48,945 nucleotides of DNA from Burkholderiaceae bacterium (GCA_023954135.1 JAMLIN010000031.1:1-48945), one strand, 5' to 3'. Shown: positions 1-9,705, counted from the stretch's first letter. Numbers and translations: made by a program. Notes: generated by a model from the letters alone, not told the origin.

Positions 1-191
1 CCGGCCTTGGTGATGAAGTTCTGCTCGGTGCAGGTCAGCCCCGAGAGCCAGTACAGCACCGGCAGCTTCCGGTCCCTGGCCTGCGGCGGCAGGTACACGC
101 CGACGTTCATCTGGCAGCCCAGGGTCTGCGACGTGTGCTGGTAGACGTCCTGCCAGCCCTGGAAGCAGGCATGGTGCTCGATGCGCTTCAT
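1..191 (-). CDS. fghA: S-formylglutathione hydrolase, N-terminal part (cut by window edge)
   Basis: This esterase hydrolyses S-formylglutathione to formate and glutathione, the second step of cytosolic glutathione-dependent formaldehyde detoxification. Only the first 63 codons lie in the window. The peptide starts MKRIEHHACFQGWQDVYQH and goes on through a VGVYLPPQ strand to PVLYWLSGLTCTEQNF, the conserved oxyanion-loop region of the FghA/FrmB family. The catalytic Ser, Asp and His would be in the missing part. It lies 14 bp downstream of frmA in the same orientation, the usual two-gene arrangement, so both are probably on one transcript. The identification is firm from the N-terminus and the neighbour; the symbol could equally be frmB. 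Confidence 0.9.
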   Translation of the reverse strand, partial: MKRIEHHACFQGWQDVYQHTSQTLGCQMNVGVYLPPQARDRKLPVLYWLSGLTCTEQNFITKA

Positions 192-205
192 GGTGCTTCC
201 CTCGT

Positions 206-1360
<1,155 letters not shown>

Positions 1361-1389
1361 CTACGACATACCCCGGGTGAGTATCGGAT

Positions 1390-1833
1390 TCAGTGAGTGC
1401 CGTGCACATGAGGCCGCTTCGCCGGCGGTGCCCCCCTGGCCGCCGCAGTATCGAGGCCACTCAGGATGCCGCATTCGGCGACCGCATGCGGCGAGGCGCA
1501 GCGGGCGCGCAGCGCCTTCAGGTCCTTCTCCAGTGCTCGAAGCTCGCGGATGCGTTGCGCCACATGATCGATGTGCTCGTCGAGCAGCGCGTTGATCTCG
1601 CCGCAGTCCTGCGCCGGCGCTTCGCGCAGCTCGATCAGCGCGCGGATCTCGTCGAGCGTCATGTCGAGGTTGCGGCACTGCCGGACGAAGGCCAGCCGCT
1701 CGACGTGGGCCGGCAGGTACATGCGGTAGTTGTTCTCGGCGCGCGCCGGCGGCGGCAGCAGGCCTTCGCGCTCGTAGAAGCGGATGGTCTCGACGGGGGT
1801 TCCGGTGGCCTCGGCCAGGGCGCCGATCTTCAT
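1390..1833 (-). CDS. cadR: CadR/PbrR-like MerR-family metal-responsive regulator
   Basis: A 147-residue MerR-family activator. The N-terminal winged helix-turn-helix runs from MKIGALAEATGTPVETIRFYE to about residue 70, followed by a long dimerisation helix. Cysteines at 77, 112 and 121 match the Cys-77/112/119 metal site of CadR, and the His-containing tail (HVHGTH) is also CadR-like, so Cd(II), Zn(II) or Pb(II) is the likely signal. The start was set at the MKIG methionine because MerR proteins begin there; the reading frame is open further upstream. It is divergent from a metal-exporting ATPase across 76 bp that hold a MerR-type promoter. The metal specificity is inferred. Confidence 0.82.
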   Translation of the reverse strand: MKIGALAEATGTPVETIRFYEREGLLPPPARAENNYRMYLPAHVERLAFVRQCRNLDMTLDEIRALIELREAPAQDCGEINALLDEHIDHVAQRIRELRALEKDLKALRARCASPHAVAECGILSGLDTAAARGAPPAKRPHVHGTH

Positions 1834-1868
1834 GTGCGGCACTTCCGCCTCCTGAGCATGGAACAGGC

Positions 1869-1900
1869 TTGACTCTACACCGACTTCAGGGTTTGCAATA
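1869..1900 (+). promoter_or_regulatory. MerR/CadR-type promoter of the P1B ATPase gene
   Basis: TTGACT (1869-1874) is separated by 19 bp from TGCAAT (1894-1899). This overlong spacing is the hallmark of promoters untwisted by MerR-family activators. The spacer contains an imperfect dyad (ACTCTAC...CAGGGT) resembling CadR/PbrR operators. The -10 lies only 10 bp before the annotated ATG at 1910, so the predicted transcript would have almost no leader. Confidence 0.65.
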
Positions 1901-1909
1901 CGGCTGGAC

Positions 1910-4405
1910 ATGACCGACAGACTACGACTCGACATTCCGCTCGTATTGCCACGGATCGACGATGCGCAGGACGCCATCGTTCAGCGCCTGATCGACGATC
2001 TGCAAGGCCGGGAGGGCATCGACAGAGTGCATGTGCACCCTGCGCAGGCCGATGCGCCGGCCCAGCTGTGCATCCATCACGATCCCGATGTTCTGCCGCT
2101 CGGCCGCATACGCGAGATCGCGCAAGCGGCGGGTGCGCGGATCAGCGAACGCTTCGGGCATGTGCTGTGGCGGACCGAAGGCATCGGTCATGCGCGCCGT
2201 GCCAGGACGGTGACCGACCTGCTGCGCAGCCAGCCGGGCGTGCTCGAGGCCGAAGCCAGCGCGGCGGAGCTGATTCATGTGGACTTCGATCGCCAGGTCA
2301 CCAGCGAGCAGGCGATCCTGGATGTGCTCTCCGACGCGGGTGTGAGGCCGGCTCGGGAGTCGGCCATGTCGGAGCCCGCGGCGCATGGCGAGCCCGGCCA
2401 TCGCCACGAGCCGGGCGAGAAGGGCGGCCATGCACATGGGCATGAGCACGGAGGCGTCTTCGGCAGCAACACCGAGATGATCTTCGCGCTCGCCAGCGGC
2501 GCGCTGCTGGGCATCGGGGTGGCGATCGATGCGTTGGCCGCCGGCGCGCCGGGCTGGCTGCCGCTGGCCTGCTTCATCCTCGCCTATGCTTTCGGCGGCT
2601 TTCATACGCTGCGCGAAGCGATCGACAACGTCAGGCTCGGACGTTTCGAGATCGACACCCTGATGCTCGTCGCGGCGGCCGGTGCGGCGGCGCTCGGTGC
2701 CTGGGCCGAAGGGGCGCTGCTGCTGTTTCTCTTCAGCCTCGGGCATGCGCTGGAGCACTATGCGATGGGCCGGGCGAGGCGCGCCATCGAAGCATTGGCC
2801 GAGCTCGCCCCGGACACCGCAACGGTACGCCGCGACAGCCAGGTGAAGGAGATTCCCGTCGAGGAGCTGGTCGTCGGCGACATCGTCCTGGTCAGGCCCA
2901 ACGAACGCCTGCCGGCCGACGGCTTCATCGTGCGGGGCGCTTCCGCGATCGACCAGGCCCCGGTGACGGGCGAGAGCATGCCGGTCGACAAGCGCCCGGT
3001 CGACGACGCCGCGAAGGCGCGCGCCCGTCCCGATGGCGTCGATGCAGCTTCGCGCGTCTTCGCCGGCACCATCAACGGCGCGGGGGGCATCGAGGTGGAG
3101 GTGGCCCGGCGTGCCGGCGAATCCGCGCTGGCGCGGGTGGTGAAGATGGTCGGCGAGGCCGAGACCCGCAGATCGCCGACGCAGCGCTTCACCGACAGGT
3201 TCGAGCGGATCTTCGTGCCCGCGGTCCTCGGCCTGGTGTTCATCCTGCTGTTCGCCTGGGTCGTGGTCGACGAGCCGTTTCGCGACAGCTTCTACCGCGC
3301 CATGGCCGTGCTGGTCGCGGCCAGCCCCTGTGCGCTGGCCATCGCGACGCCCAGCGCCGTGCTCTCGGGCATCGCCCGGGCTGCGCGCGGCGGTGTGCTG
3401 ATCAAGGGCGGCGCTCCGCTGGAAGAGCTCGGCTCGCTCGATGCCATGGCCTTCGACAAGACCGGCACGCTGACCGAGGGCCGGCCGCGCATCACCGACG
3501 TCGTGGCCGTGGACGGCGCGAGCGAGGAGGAGCTGCTGTCCGCGGCCGTGGCCGTCGAATCGGGGAGCGACCATCCGCTCGCCGCCGCGATCGTGCGCGA
3601 CGGGCGCGAGCGACTGAGTCGAGAGTCGATACCGTCGGTCGATGATCTGCGGAACCTGATCGGCCGCGGTGTCACCGCCAGGTTGCAGGGCGAGACGGTC
3701 TGGATCGGCAAGGCGGAGATGTTCGGCGCCGATGGCGTCCCGCCGCTCGGCACCGCCGCCCTGGCCGCGGTCGAACGCCTGCGCGAAAGCGGGCGAACCA
3801 CCATGGCTGTACGTCGCGGCGATCGTGATCTGGGCGTCATCGGCCTGCTGGACACCCCGCGAGCCGGTGCGAAGGAAGCCCTGGAGCATCTGCGCGCGCT
3901 GGGTATCGGCCGCATGATCATGATCTCCGGCGACCATCGCAAGGCCGCCGAAGCGATCGCCGGCGAAGTCGGCCTCGACGAGGCCTGGGGCGACCTGATG
4001 CCCGAGGACAAGGCCGTGGCGATCCGCGAACTGCGGCAGCGGGCGAAGGTGGCGATGGTGGGCGACGGCGTCAACGATGCCCCCGCGATGGCCAACGCCA
4101 CGGTGGGCATCGCGATGGGCGCCGCCGGCTCGGACGTCGCGCTCGAGACCGCCGACGTGGCCCTGATGGCCGACGACCTGAGGCACCTGCCGTTCGCGGT
4201 GGGCCTGAGCCGGCGTACCCGTTCGGTGATCCGCCAGAACCTGTTCGTGAGTCTCGGTATCGTGGCGCTGCTGGTGCCGGCCACGATCCTCGGCCTCGGC
4301 ATCGGCCCGGCGGTCGCCGTGCACGAAGGATCCACCCTGCTGGTCGTCTTCAATGCGCTGCGGCTGCTGGCGTACGACCGGGAAGGATCACGAGGCGGGG
4401 CCTAG
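1910..4405 (+). CDS. P1B-4-type heavy-metal-translocating P-type ATPase
   Basis: An 831-residue inner-membrane pump that exports divalent metal using ATP. Residues 1-145 look like two ferredoxin-like HMA folds that have lost their CxxC metal ligands (the second has GIGHARR where GMxCxxC is expected). A His-rich stretch follows at about 159-181. Catalytic motifs are intact: TGES (353-356), DKTGT (516-520), HP (555-556) and GDGVNDAP (718-725). The transmembrane metal motif is SPC (472-474) rather than CPC, and the last membrane helix carries HEGST (805-809). Both are diagnostic of subgroup P1B-4 (CoaT/CtpD/PfeT-like; Co, Fe or Zn). It is divergent from cadR. Its 3' end overlaps the convergent channel gene by 18 bp. 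Automated naming as CadA/ZntA would miss the subgroup. Confidence 0.88.
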   Translation: MTDRLRLDIPLVLPRIDDAQDAIVQRLIDDLQGREGIDRVHVHPAQADAPAQLCIHHDPDVLPLGRIREIAQAAGARISERFGHVLWRTEGIGHARRARTVTDLLRSQPGVLEAEASAAELIHVDFDRQVTSEQAILDVLSDAGVRPARESAMSEPAAHGEPGHRHEPGEKGGHAHGHEHGGVFGSNTEMIFALASGALLGIGVAIDALAAGAPGWLPLACFILAYAFGGFHTLREAIDNVRLGRFEIDTLMLVAAAGAAALGAWAEGALLLFLFSLGHALEHYAMGRARRAIEALAELAPDTATVRRDSQVKEIPVEELVVGDIVLVRPNERLPADGFIVRGASAIDQAPVTGESMPVDKRPVDDAAKARARPDGVDAASRVFAGTINGAGGIEVEVARRAGESALARVVKMVGEAETRRSPTQRFTDRFERIFVPAVLGLVFILLFAWVVVDEPFRDSFYRAMAVLVAASPCALAIATPSAVLSGIARAARGGVLIKGGAPLEELGSLDAMAFDKTGTLTEGRPRITDVVAVDGASEEELLSAAVAVESGSDHPLAAAIVRDGRERLSRESIPSVDDLRNLIGRGVTARLQGETVWIGKAEMFGADGVPPLGTAALAAVERLRESGRTTMAVRRGDRDLGVIGLLDTPRAGAKEALEHLRALGIGRMIMISGDHRKAAEAIAGEVGLDEAWGDLMPEDKAVAIRELRQRAKVAMVGDGVNDAPAMANATVGIAMGAAGSDVALETADVALMADDLRHLPFAVGLSRRTRSVIRQNLFVSLGIVALLVPATILGLGIGPAVAVHEGSTLLVVFNALRLLAYDREGSRGGA

Positions 4406-5680
4406 TGGGCTGTGCGGGAACTCCTGTGCCTCCTCGACGCGGTGCAGGTTCACATCGAGCGGCGAGTCGCTGCGGCCCTGGAACACCCTGAGGCCGAACT
4501 CCGGCAGGATCGCCAGCAGGTGGTCGAAGATGTCCCCCTGGGTGCCTTCGTAGACCGCCCAGCGCACATCGTTGGTGAAGCAGTAGATCTCGAGCGGCAA
4601 TCCTTCGGCGGTCGGCTGCAACTGCCTCACCAGCAGGGTCATTTCCTGGTGGATGCCCGGATGGTGGAGCAGGTACTGCTGCACGTAGGCGCGGAAGGTC
4701 CCGATGTTGGTGACGCGGCGCCGGTTCACCGGCTCGGCGCCTCGTTCGGCCAGCCTGGCGTTCCAGTCGCGCAGCTCTCCGGCCTTCGCCTCGAGGTAGT
4801 CGTCGATCAGCGCGAAGCGGTGCAGGCGCGCCACCTCGTCGTCGTCGAGAAAGCGGACCGATTTCTGGTCGAGATAGAGCGAGCGCTTGATCCGGCGTCC
4901 GCCGGATTCGCTCATGCCGCGCCAGTTCCTGAACGAATCGCTGATCAGCTTCCTGGTCGGGACGGTGGTGATGGTCTTGTCCCAGTTCTGCACGGTGATC
5001 GTGTGCAGGGAGATGTCCATCACGTCGCCGTCGGCGTTCTGAGAGGGCATCTCGATCCAGTCCCCGATGCGCACGCGGCCATCGGTGCTGATCTGCACGC
5101 TGGCCACCAGCGACAGGATGGTGTCCTGGAAGATCAGCATCAGCACGGCGGTCATCGCGCCGAGCCCGGTGAGGATGTGCAGGAACTGCGCGCCGATCAG
5201 GGTGGCGATGATCGAGATCGCGACCAGCGCGAACATCACGATCTTGGCCACCTGCAGATAGCCCTTGATCGGCTTGTTGCGCGCATTGGGGCGGCGCTCG
5301 TAGGCCTCGTTGACCAGGTCCAGCGCGCGGGAGATCGCCAGCGCCACGGTCAGCACGATGAAGGCCTGGCAGAGCGCGCGCACCACCGTGACCACCTGCT
5401 CCGGCAGGTCCGGGACCATCGCGACGCCCGCGGCGATGACCAGTGCCGGCACCACATTGGCCAGCCGCGGGATCACGCGCAGCTTCACGCCCTGGCCGCC
5501 GGCTGTGGCGCCCATCGGCGTTGCGCGCAGCGCGCGCTGGATGCCGCGCAGCAGGACGTGCCTGGTCAGCCAGTTCGCCAGCCACGCCGCCAGCAGGACG
5601 AGGACGATCACGGTCCCCGCGTAAGCCCATGGATACGGCGCGAGCGCCGTCTGCAATGTTTCGAGTTGATTCTCCTGCAA
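4388..5680 (-). CDS. MscS-family mechanosensitive channel, YbdG-like
   Basis: A 430-residue inner-membrane protein of the miniconductance MscS branch (YbdG/MscM). Hydrophobic helices occur near residues 18-36, 75-95, 103-120 and 145-165. They are followed by the pore-lining helix and beta-domain region (GLGAMTAVLMLIFQDTILSLVASVQI, then VRIGDWIEM). The C-terminal cytoplasmic half contains the YbdG-type sequence TVQNWDKTITTVPTRKLISDSFRNWRGM. It opens on osmotic downshock. The start codon is TTG at 5680, chosen because AAAGGAGG lies 8 nt upstream, a near-perfect ribosome binding site. The gene overlaps the 3' end of the convergent P-type ATPase by 18 bp. A perfect 12-bp-arm palindrome sits about 40 bp upstream. 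Confidence 0.9.
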   Translation of the reverse strand: MQENQLETLQTALAPYPWAYAGTVIVLVLLAAWLANWLTRHVLLRGIQRALRATPMGATAGGQGVKLRVIPRLANVVPALVIAAGVAMVPDLPEQVVTVVRALCQAFIVLTVALAISRALDLVNEAYERRPNARNKPIKGYLQVAKIVMFALVAISIIATLIGAQFLHILTGLGAMTAVLMLIFQDTILSLVASVQISTDGRVRIGDWIEMPSQNADGDVMDISLHTITVQNWDKTITTVPTRKLISDSFRNWRGMSESGGRRIKRSLYLDQKSVRFLDDDEVARLHRFALIDDYLEAKAGELRDWNARLAERGAEPVNRRRVTNIGTFRAYVQQYLLHHPGIHQEMTLLVRQLQPTAEGLPLEIYCFTNDVRWAVYEGTQGDIFDHLLAILPEFGLRVFQGRSDSPLDVNLHRVEEAQEFPHSPLGPAS

Positions 5681-5718
5681 ACCGTCAGCCTCCTTTCATC
5701 TGGCATTCGTCCATGTGA

Positions 5719-5743
5719 AGCCGGCGCAATGATTGCGCCGGCT
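5719..5743. repeat. 25-bp perfect palindrome upstream of the channel gene
   Basis: Two 12-bp arms (AGCCGGCGCAAT and ATTGCGCCGGCT) flank a single G. There is no T-run on either side, so it does not look like an intrinsic terminator. It lies 39-63 bp upstream of the TTG start at 5680 and could be an operator or a 5'-UTR stem. No binding protein can be named. Confidence 0.6.
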
Positions 5744-5841
5744 GTCTTGATGATCGCACAGACGGATTGATGCCAGGACGAATGGCGGCTGGCTGCGGGC
5801 GTACCCGTGCTCTGGTCGGATGGCCTATGGGATTCGCATGA

Positions 5842-6609
5842 CTACTGTACCGTCAGTCCGCCGTCCACGGTAAGCGCTTCGCCGATCACGTAGCTGGCGC
5901 CGGGGCTGCACAGCCATAGCACCGCCGACGCGATTTCCTCGGGGCGGCCGGCGCGGCCGATGGGGGCGCCTTTCTCCAGCTCGGCGAAGGCCTCCTCGCT
6001 GCCACCGACGACATCACGGGCTATCCGGGTATCGATCGTGCCGGGATTCACCGCGTTCACGCGGATGCCCTGCCTGCAGTACTCCAGGCCGGCGGTGCGG
6101 GTCAGGCCGACGACCCCGTGCTTGGAGGCGATGTACGAGCCGATGCCAGGTTTGCCGGTCAATGCGCCGATCGAGGCATTGTTGACGATGGCGCCGCTGC
6201 CCTGGCGCTGCATTTGCTGCAGCTCGTACTTCATGCAGTTCCACACGCCGCGCAGGTTGATGCCGACTACGCGCTCGAATTCCTCGCCGGTGGCATCGGC
6301 AGTCGGGGCGATCTTCGCCATGACTCCCGCATTGTTGAACGCCATGTCGAGCCGGCCGTACTCCGTGATCGTCCGCTCGACGAGTGCGGCGACCTGCGCC
6401 TCGTCGCTGACGTCGCAGGCCAGGCCGATGGCGATGCCGCCTTCCTCGGCGATCTTCGCCGCTTCTCTTGCGGCAAGCTTGCCGTCGCGGTCGGCCAGGA
6501 CCACGGATGCGCCGCTCTGGACGAAGGCACGGGCAGTGGCGAGGCCCATGCCCATTGCGGCGCCCGTTACCAGGGCCACCCGGCCCTTGAAGTCATAGGT
6601 CGGATTCAT
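5842..6609 (-). CDS. SDR family oxidoreductase
   Basis: A 255-residue classical short-chain dehydrogenase/reductase, cytosolic and NAD(P)-dependent. It shows TGAAMGMG (15-22), NNAG (92-95), catalytic Ser146, Tyr159 and Lys163, and the C-terminal GEALTVDGGLTVQ. Asp40 at the end of strand 2 (VVLADRD) suggests a preference for NAD(H). The ATG at 6609 is chosen over an in-frame upstream extension because GGAG lies about 10 nt before it and the protein then begins at the normal SDR N-terminus. The gene is divergent from the molybdenum hydroxylase genes; the 227-bp region between them contains the LysR-box block at 6687-6732, so co-regulation is likely. The substrate is unknown, though an alcohol whose carbonyl product feeds the hydroxylase would make sense. 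Confidence 0.88.
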   Translation of the reverse strand: MNPTYDFKGRVALVTGAAMGMGLATARAFVQSGASVVLADRDGKLAAREAAKIAEEGGIAIGLACDVSDEAQVAALVERTITEYGRLDMAFNNAGVMAKIAPTADATGEEFERVVGINLRGVWNCMKYELQQMQRQGSGAIVNNASIGALTGKPGIGSYIASKHGVVGLTRTAGLEYCRQGIRVNAVNPGTIDTRIARDVVGGSEEAFAELEKGAPIGRAGRPEEIASAVLWLCSPGASYVIGEALTVDGGLTVQ

Positions 6610-6686
6610 CTTTCGTTTCTCCAGGGCTGTCGATGCGACGCACGAACATGGGGGAGAACGAGAGTCTCGCAAGCATCGGAGGTTAT

Positions 6687-6732
6687 GACTATCTGATGAA
6701 TGCTTAATTCGCTTATTAGGATTTCTAATGAG
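6687..6732. promoter_or_regulatory. LysR-type operator, copy 1 (shared 46-bp block)
   Basis: The block contains the perfect palindrome ATTAG-GATTT-CTAAT at 6715-6729, of T-N11-A form, preceded by ATGAATGCTTAA. It aligns without gaps to 22222-22267 with 34 of 46 positions identical, although the surrounding sequence differs. It lies between the divergent SDR (start 6609) and the [2Fe-2S] subunit gene (start 6837). The likely binder is the LysR protein encoded at 22301-23269. Confidence 0.72.
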
Positions 6733-6836
6733 CGCGGCGGTGTGTTTTCCGGGAGAATTCCGGAATTCGCGGAGTGAACCGTCTTCCCCTTTCGTGGGTG
6801 TTGCGCCGTTCGCCCGTCCCTGGAAGGAGATCGCCA

Positions 6837-7310
6837 ATGACACGTCTTCAGATCAACGGACAGACGAGGGATCTCGATGTCTCCGACGACATGCCCCTGC
6901 TGTGGGCACTGCGCGACGAGCTCGGCATGACGGGCACCAAGTTCGGCTGCGGCATGGCGCTGTGCGGCACTTGCACGGTGCATATGGATGGTGCCTCCAT
7001 CCGTTCGTGTGTCACGCCGGTCTCGGCTGTAGGCGGCCATGCGATCTCGACCATCGAAGGCATGGAAGCCGACCCGGTCGGACAGGTAGTGCAGCGGGCC
7101 TGGATCGAGAACGATGTCGCCCAGTGCGGCTATTGTCAGGCGGGCCAGATCATGGCGGCGGTGAGCCTGCTCAGGACAACGCCTGCGCCCACCGAGCAGC
7201 AGATCGATGAGGCGATGAGCGGCAACATTTGCCGCTGCGGCACTTATCCGCGTATCCGGGCTGCGATTCGGCAGGCCGCCGGCCACCTGGCCCAGGGAGG
7301 CAGGTCATGA
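6837..7310 (+). CDS. [2Fe-2S] subunit of a molybdenum hydroxylase (isoquinoline 1-oxidoreductase alpha type)
   Basis: A 157-residue small subunit of the xanthine dehydrogenase/aldehyde oxidase family that passes electrons from the Mo site through two [2Fe-2S] clusters. The plant-ferredoxin-type cluster ligands are Cys38, 43, 46 and 58 (FGCGMALCGTC and SCVTP). The second, all-helical cluster uses Cys97, 100, 132 and 134 (QCGYCQAG and ICRCGTYPRI). The ATG at 6837 follows AAGGAG at good spacing; an in-frame upstream extension has no such signal. Its stop overlaps the start of the large subunit (ATGA), so translation is coupled. It has no signal peptide of its own and would be exported, if at all, together with the Tat-bearing large subunit. 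Confidence 0.92.
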   Translation: MTRLQINGQTRDLDVSDDMPLLWALRDELGMTGTKFGCGMALCGTCTVHMDGASIRSCVTPVSAVGGHAISTIEGMEADPVGQVVQRAWIENDVAQCGYCQAGQIMAAVSLLRTTPAPTEQQIDEAMSGNICRCGTYPRIRAAIRQAAGHLAQGGRS

Positions 7311-9598
7311 CGGCCACCATTCAATTTTCACGACGCGTTTTTCTGAAGGGCAGCCTCGGAGCGCTGACGCTCGCAGTGACGGCCAAGGGGCTGGTCACCG
7401 CCGCATGGGCCTCGGATGCCGCTCCTCGGAAGTACGGTGCCGACTCCATGCACGGCGGTACGGTGGATGACCCACTCGTCTTCGTCGGCATCGCGGCCGA
7501 CGGTACCGTCACCATCGTGGCGCATCGCGCCGAGATGGGCACCGGCGTGCGGACCAGCCTGCCGATGGTGGTGGCCGACGAGATGGAAGCACTCTGGGAG
7601 CGGGTGAGGATCGTGCAGGCCGAGGCCGACGAGATCCGCTACGGCAACCAGAACGTGGATGGCTCGCGAAGCATGCGGCACTTCCTGATGCCCATGCGGC
7701 GTGTGGGCGCGGCGGCTCGCCAGATGCTCGAGGCGGCGGCGGCCGCGCACTGGGCCGTGCCCGTGTCGGAGGTCAAGGCCGTACAGCACGAGGTGCTGCA
7801 CCAGCCCACCGGCCGTCGCCTGGGGTATGGCGAACTGGCACAGGACGCGGCCAGGCAGCCCGTGCCCAGGGGCGATGCGCTGAAGCTCAAGGCGCGCGCC
7901 GACTTCCGGTACATCGGCAGGGACCAGGTGCGGTTGTTCGACCTGGAGGCCATCGGCAAGGGCGAAGCCGCCTACGGCATCGACATGCGCCTGCCCGGCA
8001 TGGTCCATGCGGTGGTCGCGCGGCCACCCGTGGTCGGCGGCAGGCTGCGCCGCTTCGATGCTACCCGGGCGCTGGCCGTGCCTGGCGTGCTGAAAGTGGT
8101 GGAGATGCCCGCCATGACGGGCGCGCCGGGTTTCCAGCCGCTGGGCGGTGTGGCGGTGGTCGCGCGCAACTCCTGGTCCGCCATCCAGGGCCGCGATGCG
8201 CTGGAGATCGAATGGGACGATGGCGCCAACGGCAGCTACGACTCGGTCGCCTATCGCAAGGCGCTGGAGGCAGCTGCGCGCGAGCCCGGCAAGGTGATGC
8301 GTGACGACGGCGATGCGCCCCAGGCATGGGCCAAGGCGCCGGAGACCGAACGCTTCGCAGCTGAATATTACGTACCTCACCTGGCTCACGCATCGATGGA
8401 GCCGCCGGTGGCCACCGTGCTGATCAAGGACGGTCGTGCGGAAGTATGGACGTCGGTCCAGAATCCGATGGCCGCGCGCACGGCCGTGGCGGCGCGCCTG
8501 AAGCTCGAGCCGGAGAACGTCAAGGTCAACGTGCTGCTGCTGGGCGGCGGCTTCGGCCGCAAGTCCAAGCCGGATTTCGTCGACGAGGCCGCTGTCGTCG
8601 CTCAGGCGATGCCCGAGGGGACGCCGGTCAAGCTGGTGTGGACACGTGAGGACGATATCCGCCACGGATACCTGCACACCGTCTCGATCGAGCGGCTCGA
8701 GGCCGTCATCGGCGCCGTCGGGCAGGTCCAATCCTGGCTGCACCGCAGCGCCGCGCCGACGATCGCGTCGCTGTTCTCGGAAGGCGCTAGGGGACAGCAG
8801 ATCTTCGAATCGGCCATGTCGGCGATCAACATGCCGTATCGCATTCCGAACGTGCGGGTGGAAACCGCCGAGGTGGAGGCCCATGCGCGCATCGGCTGGT
8901 TCCGCTCGGTTGCCAACATCCCGCACGCCTTCGCTGCGCAATGCTTCATCGCCGAACTGGCGAACCGGGTGGGCAAGGACCACAAGGCTTTCGCGCTGGA
9001 TCTGATCGGGCCGGCGAGGAGGGTCGACCCAGGTACCTTGTCCGATACCTGGAACTACAGCGAATCGCCCGAGCGATACCCGTATGACACCGGCCGCCTG
9101 CGCGGCGTGATCGAGGCTGCCTGCCAGGGGGCAGGCTGGGGTCGTGATCTGCCCGCGGGTCACGGCCTGGGCCTGGCCTTCTGCTACAGCTTCATGAGCT
9201 ATACGGCGACGGTGATCGAGGTCGCGGTGAACGAGAAGGGCGAGGTGCGTGTGGTGGCGGTGGACATGGCGATGGACTGCGGGCCGCAGATCAAGCCCGA
9301 ACGCATCCGCGCGCAGATGGAAGGCGGTGCCGTCATGGGGCTGAGCCTGGCGCTGATGAGCGAGATCAGCTTCGAGAAGGGTAGAGTGGTGCAGAGCAAC
9401 TTCCACGACTATGAAGTGATGCGCCATCATGCTTCGCCGCGCGTGATCCGCACGCATCTGGTCAACGACGACCACGACATGCCGCCGGGTGGCGTGGGCG
9501 AACCGCCGGTGCCGCCCGTGGCGCCCGCCCTATGCAACGCCATCTTCGCCGCCACCGGAAAGCGTGTGCGCAGCCTGCCGGTGCGCGCGATGGCGTAA
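7307..9598 (+). CDS. Molybdopterin-binding subunit of a molybdenum hydroxylase (IorB-like), with Tat signal
   Basis: A 763-residue catalytic subunit that hydroxylates an aldehyde or N-heterocycle at the molybdenum cofactor using water. The N-terminus is a Tat signal (SRRVFLKGSLGALTLAVTA, with the RRVFLK core at 9-14), placing the folded enzyme in the periplasm or on its membrane face. Further motifs typical of the IorB/aldehyde-oxidase fold are GTGVRTSLPMVVADEM, the LLLGGGFGRKSKPDF segment and the C-terminal GVGEPPVPPVAPALCNAIF, which carries the conserved active-site Glu. The start overlaps the stop of the [2Fe-2S] subunit by 4 nt. No FAD subunit, cytochrome partner or XdhC-like maturation gene is adjacent, so the electron acceptor is not evident. 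The substrate is unknown; the iorB name would be only a family resemblance. Confidence 0.9.
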   Translation: MTATIQFSRRVFLKGSLGALTLAVTAKGLVTAAWASDAAPRKYGADSMHGGTVDDPLVFVGIAADGTVTIVAHRAEMGTGVRTSLPMVVADEMEALWERVRIVQAEADEIRYGNQNVDGSRSMRHFLMPMRRVGAAARQMLEAAAAAHWAVPVSEVKAVQHEVLHQPTGRRLGYGELAQDAARQPVPRGDALKLKARADFRYIGRDQVRLFDLEAIGKGEAAYGIDMRLPGMVHAVVARPPVVGGRLRRFDATRALAVPGVLKVVEMPAMTGAPGFQPLGGVAVVARNSWSAIQGRDALEIEWDDGANGSYDSVAYRKALEAAAREPGKVMRDDGDAPQAWAKAPETERFAAEYYVPHLAHASMEPPVATVLIKDGRAEVWTSVQNPMAARTAVAARLKLEPENVKVNVLLLGGGFGRKSKPDFVDEAAVVAQAMPEGTPVKLVWTREDDIRHGYLHTVSIERLEAVIGAVGQVQSWLHRSAAPTIASLFSEGARGQQIFESAMSAINMPYRIPNVRVETAEVEAHARIGWFRSVANIPHAFAAQCFIAELANRVGKDHKAFALDLIGPARRVDPGTLSDTWNYSESPERYPYDTGRLRGVIEAACQGAGWGRDLPAGHGLGLAFCYSFMSYTATVIEVAVNEKGEVRVVAVDMAMDCGPQIKPERIRAQMEGGAVMGLSLALMSEISFEKGRVVQSNFHDYEVMRHHASPRVIRTHLVNDDHDMPPGGVGEPPVPPVAPALCNAIFAATGKRVRSLPVRAMA

Positions 9599-9705
9599 CG
9601 CGTTGCGATGCGGGCCCGCTCGGCCAAGCACACCAGTTCGTGCCGGGGATCGATGAGATTGACCAACTCCAGCCGGAACAGGGCATGATCCCTGGCTGCC
9701 GGCGG

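Noticed and set aside
1922-4324. Long open frame antisense to the P-type ATPase gene (about 800 codons), and a similar one opposite rbbA (33454-35847)
   Set aside because: Both are His/Arg/Gln-rich translations of the kind produced opposite high-GC genes, without domains, and the sense genes are unambiguous.
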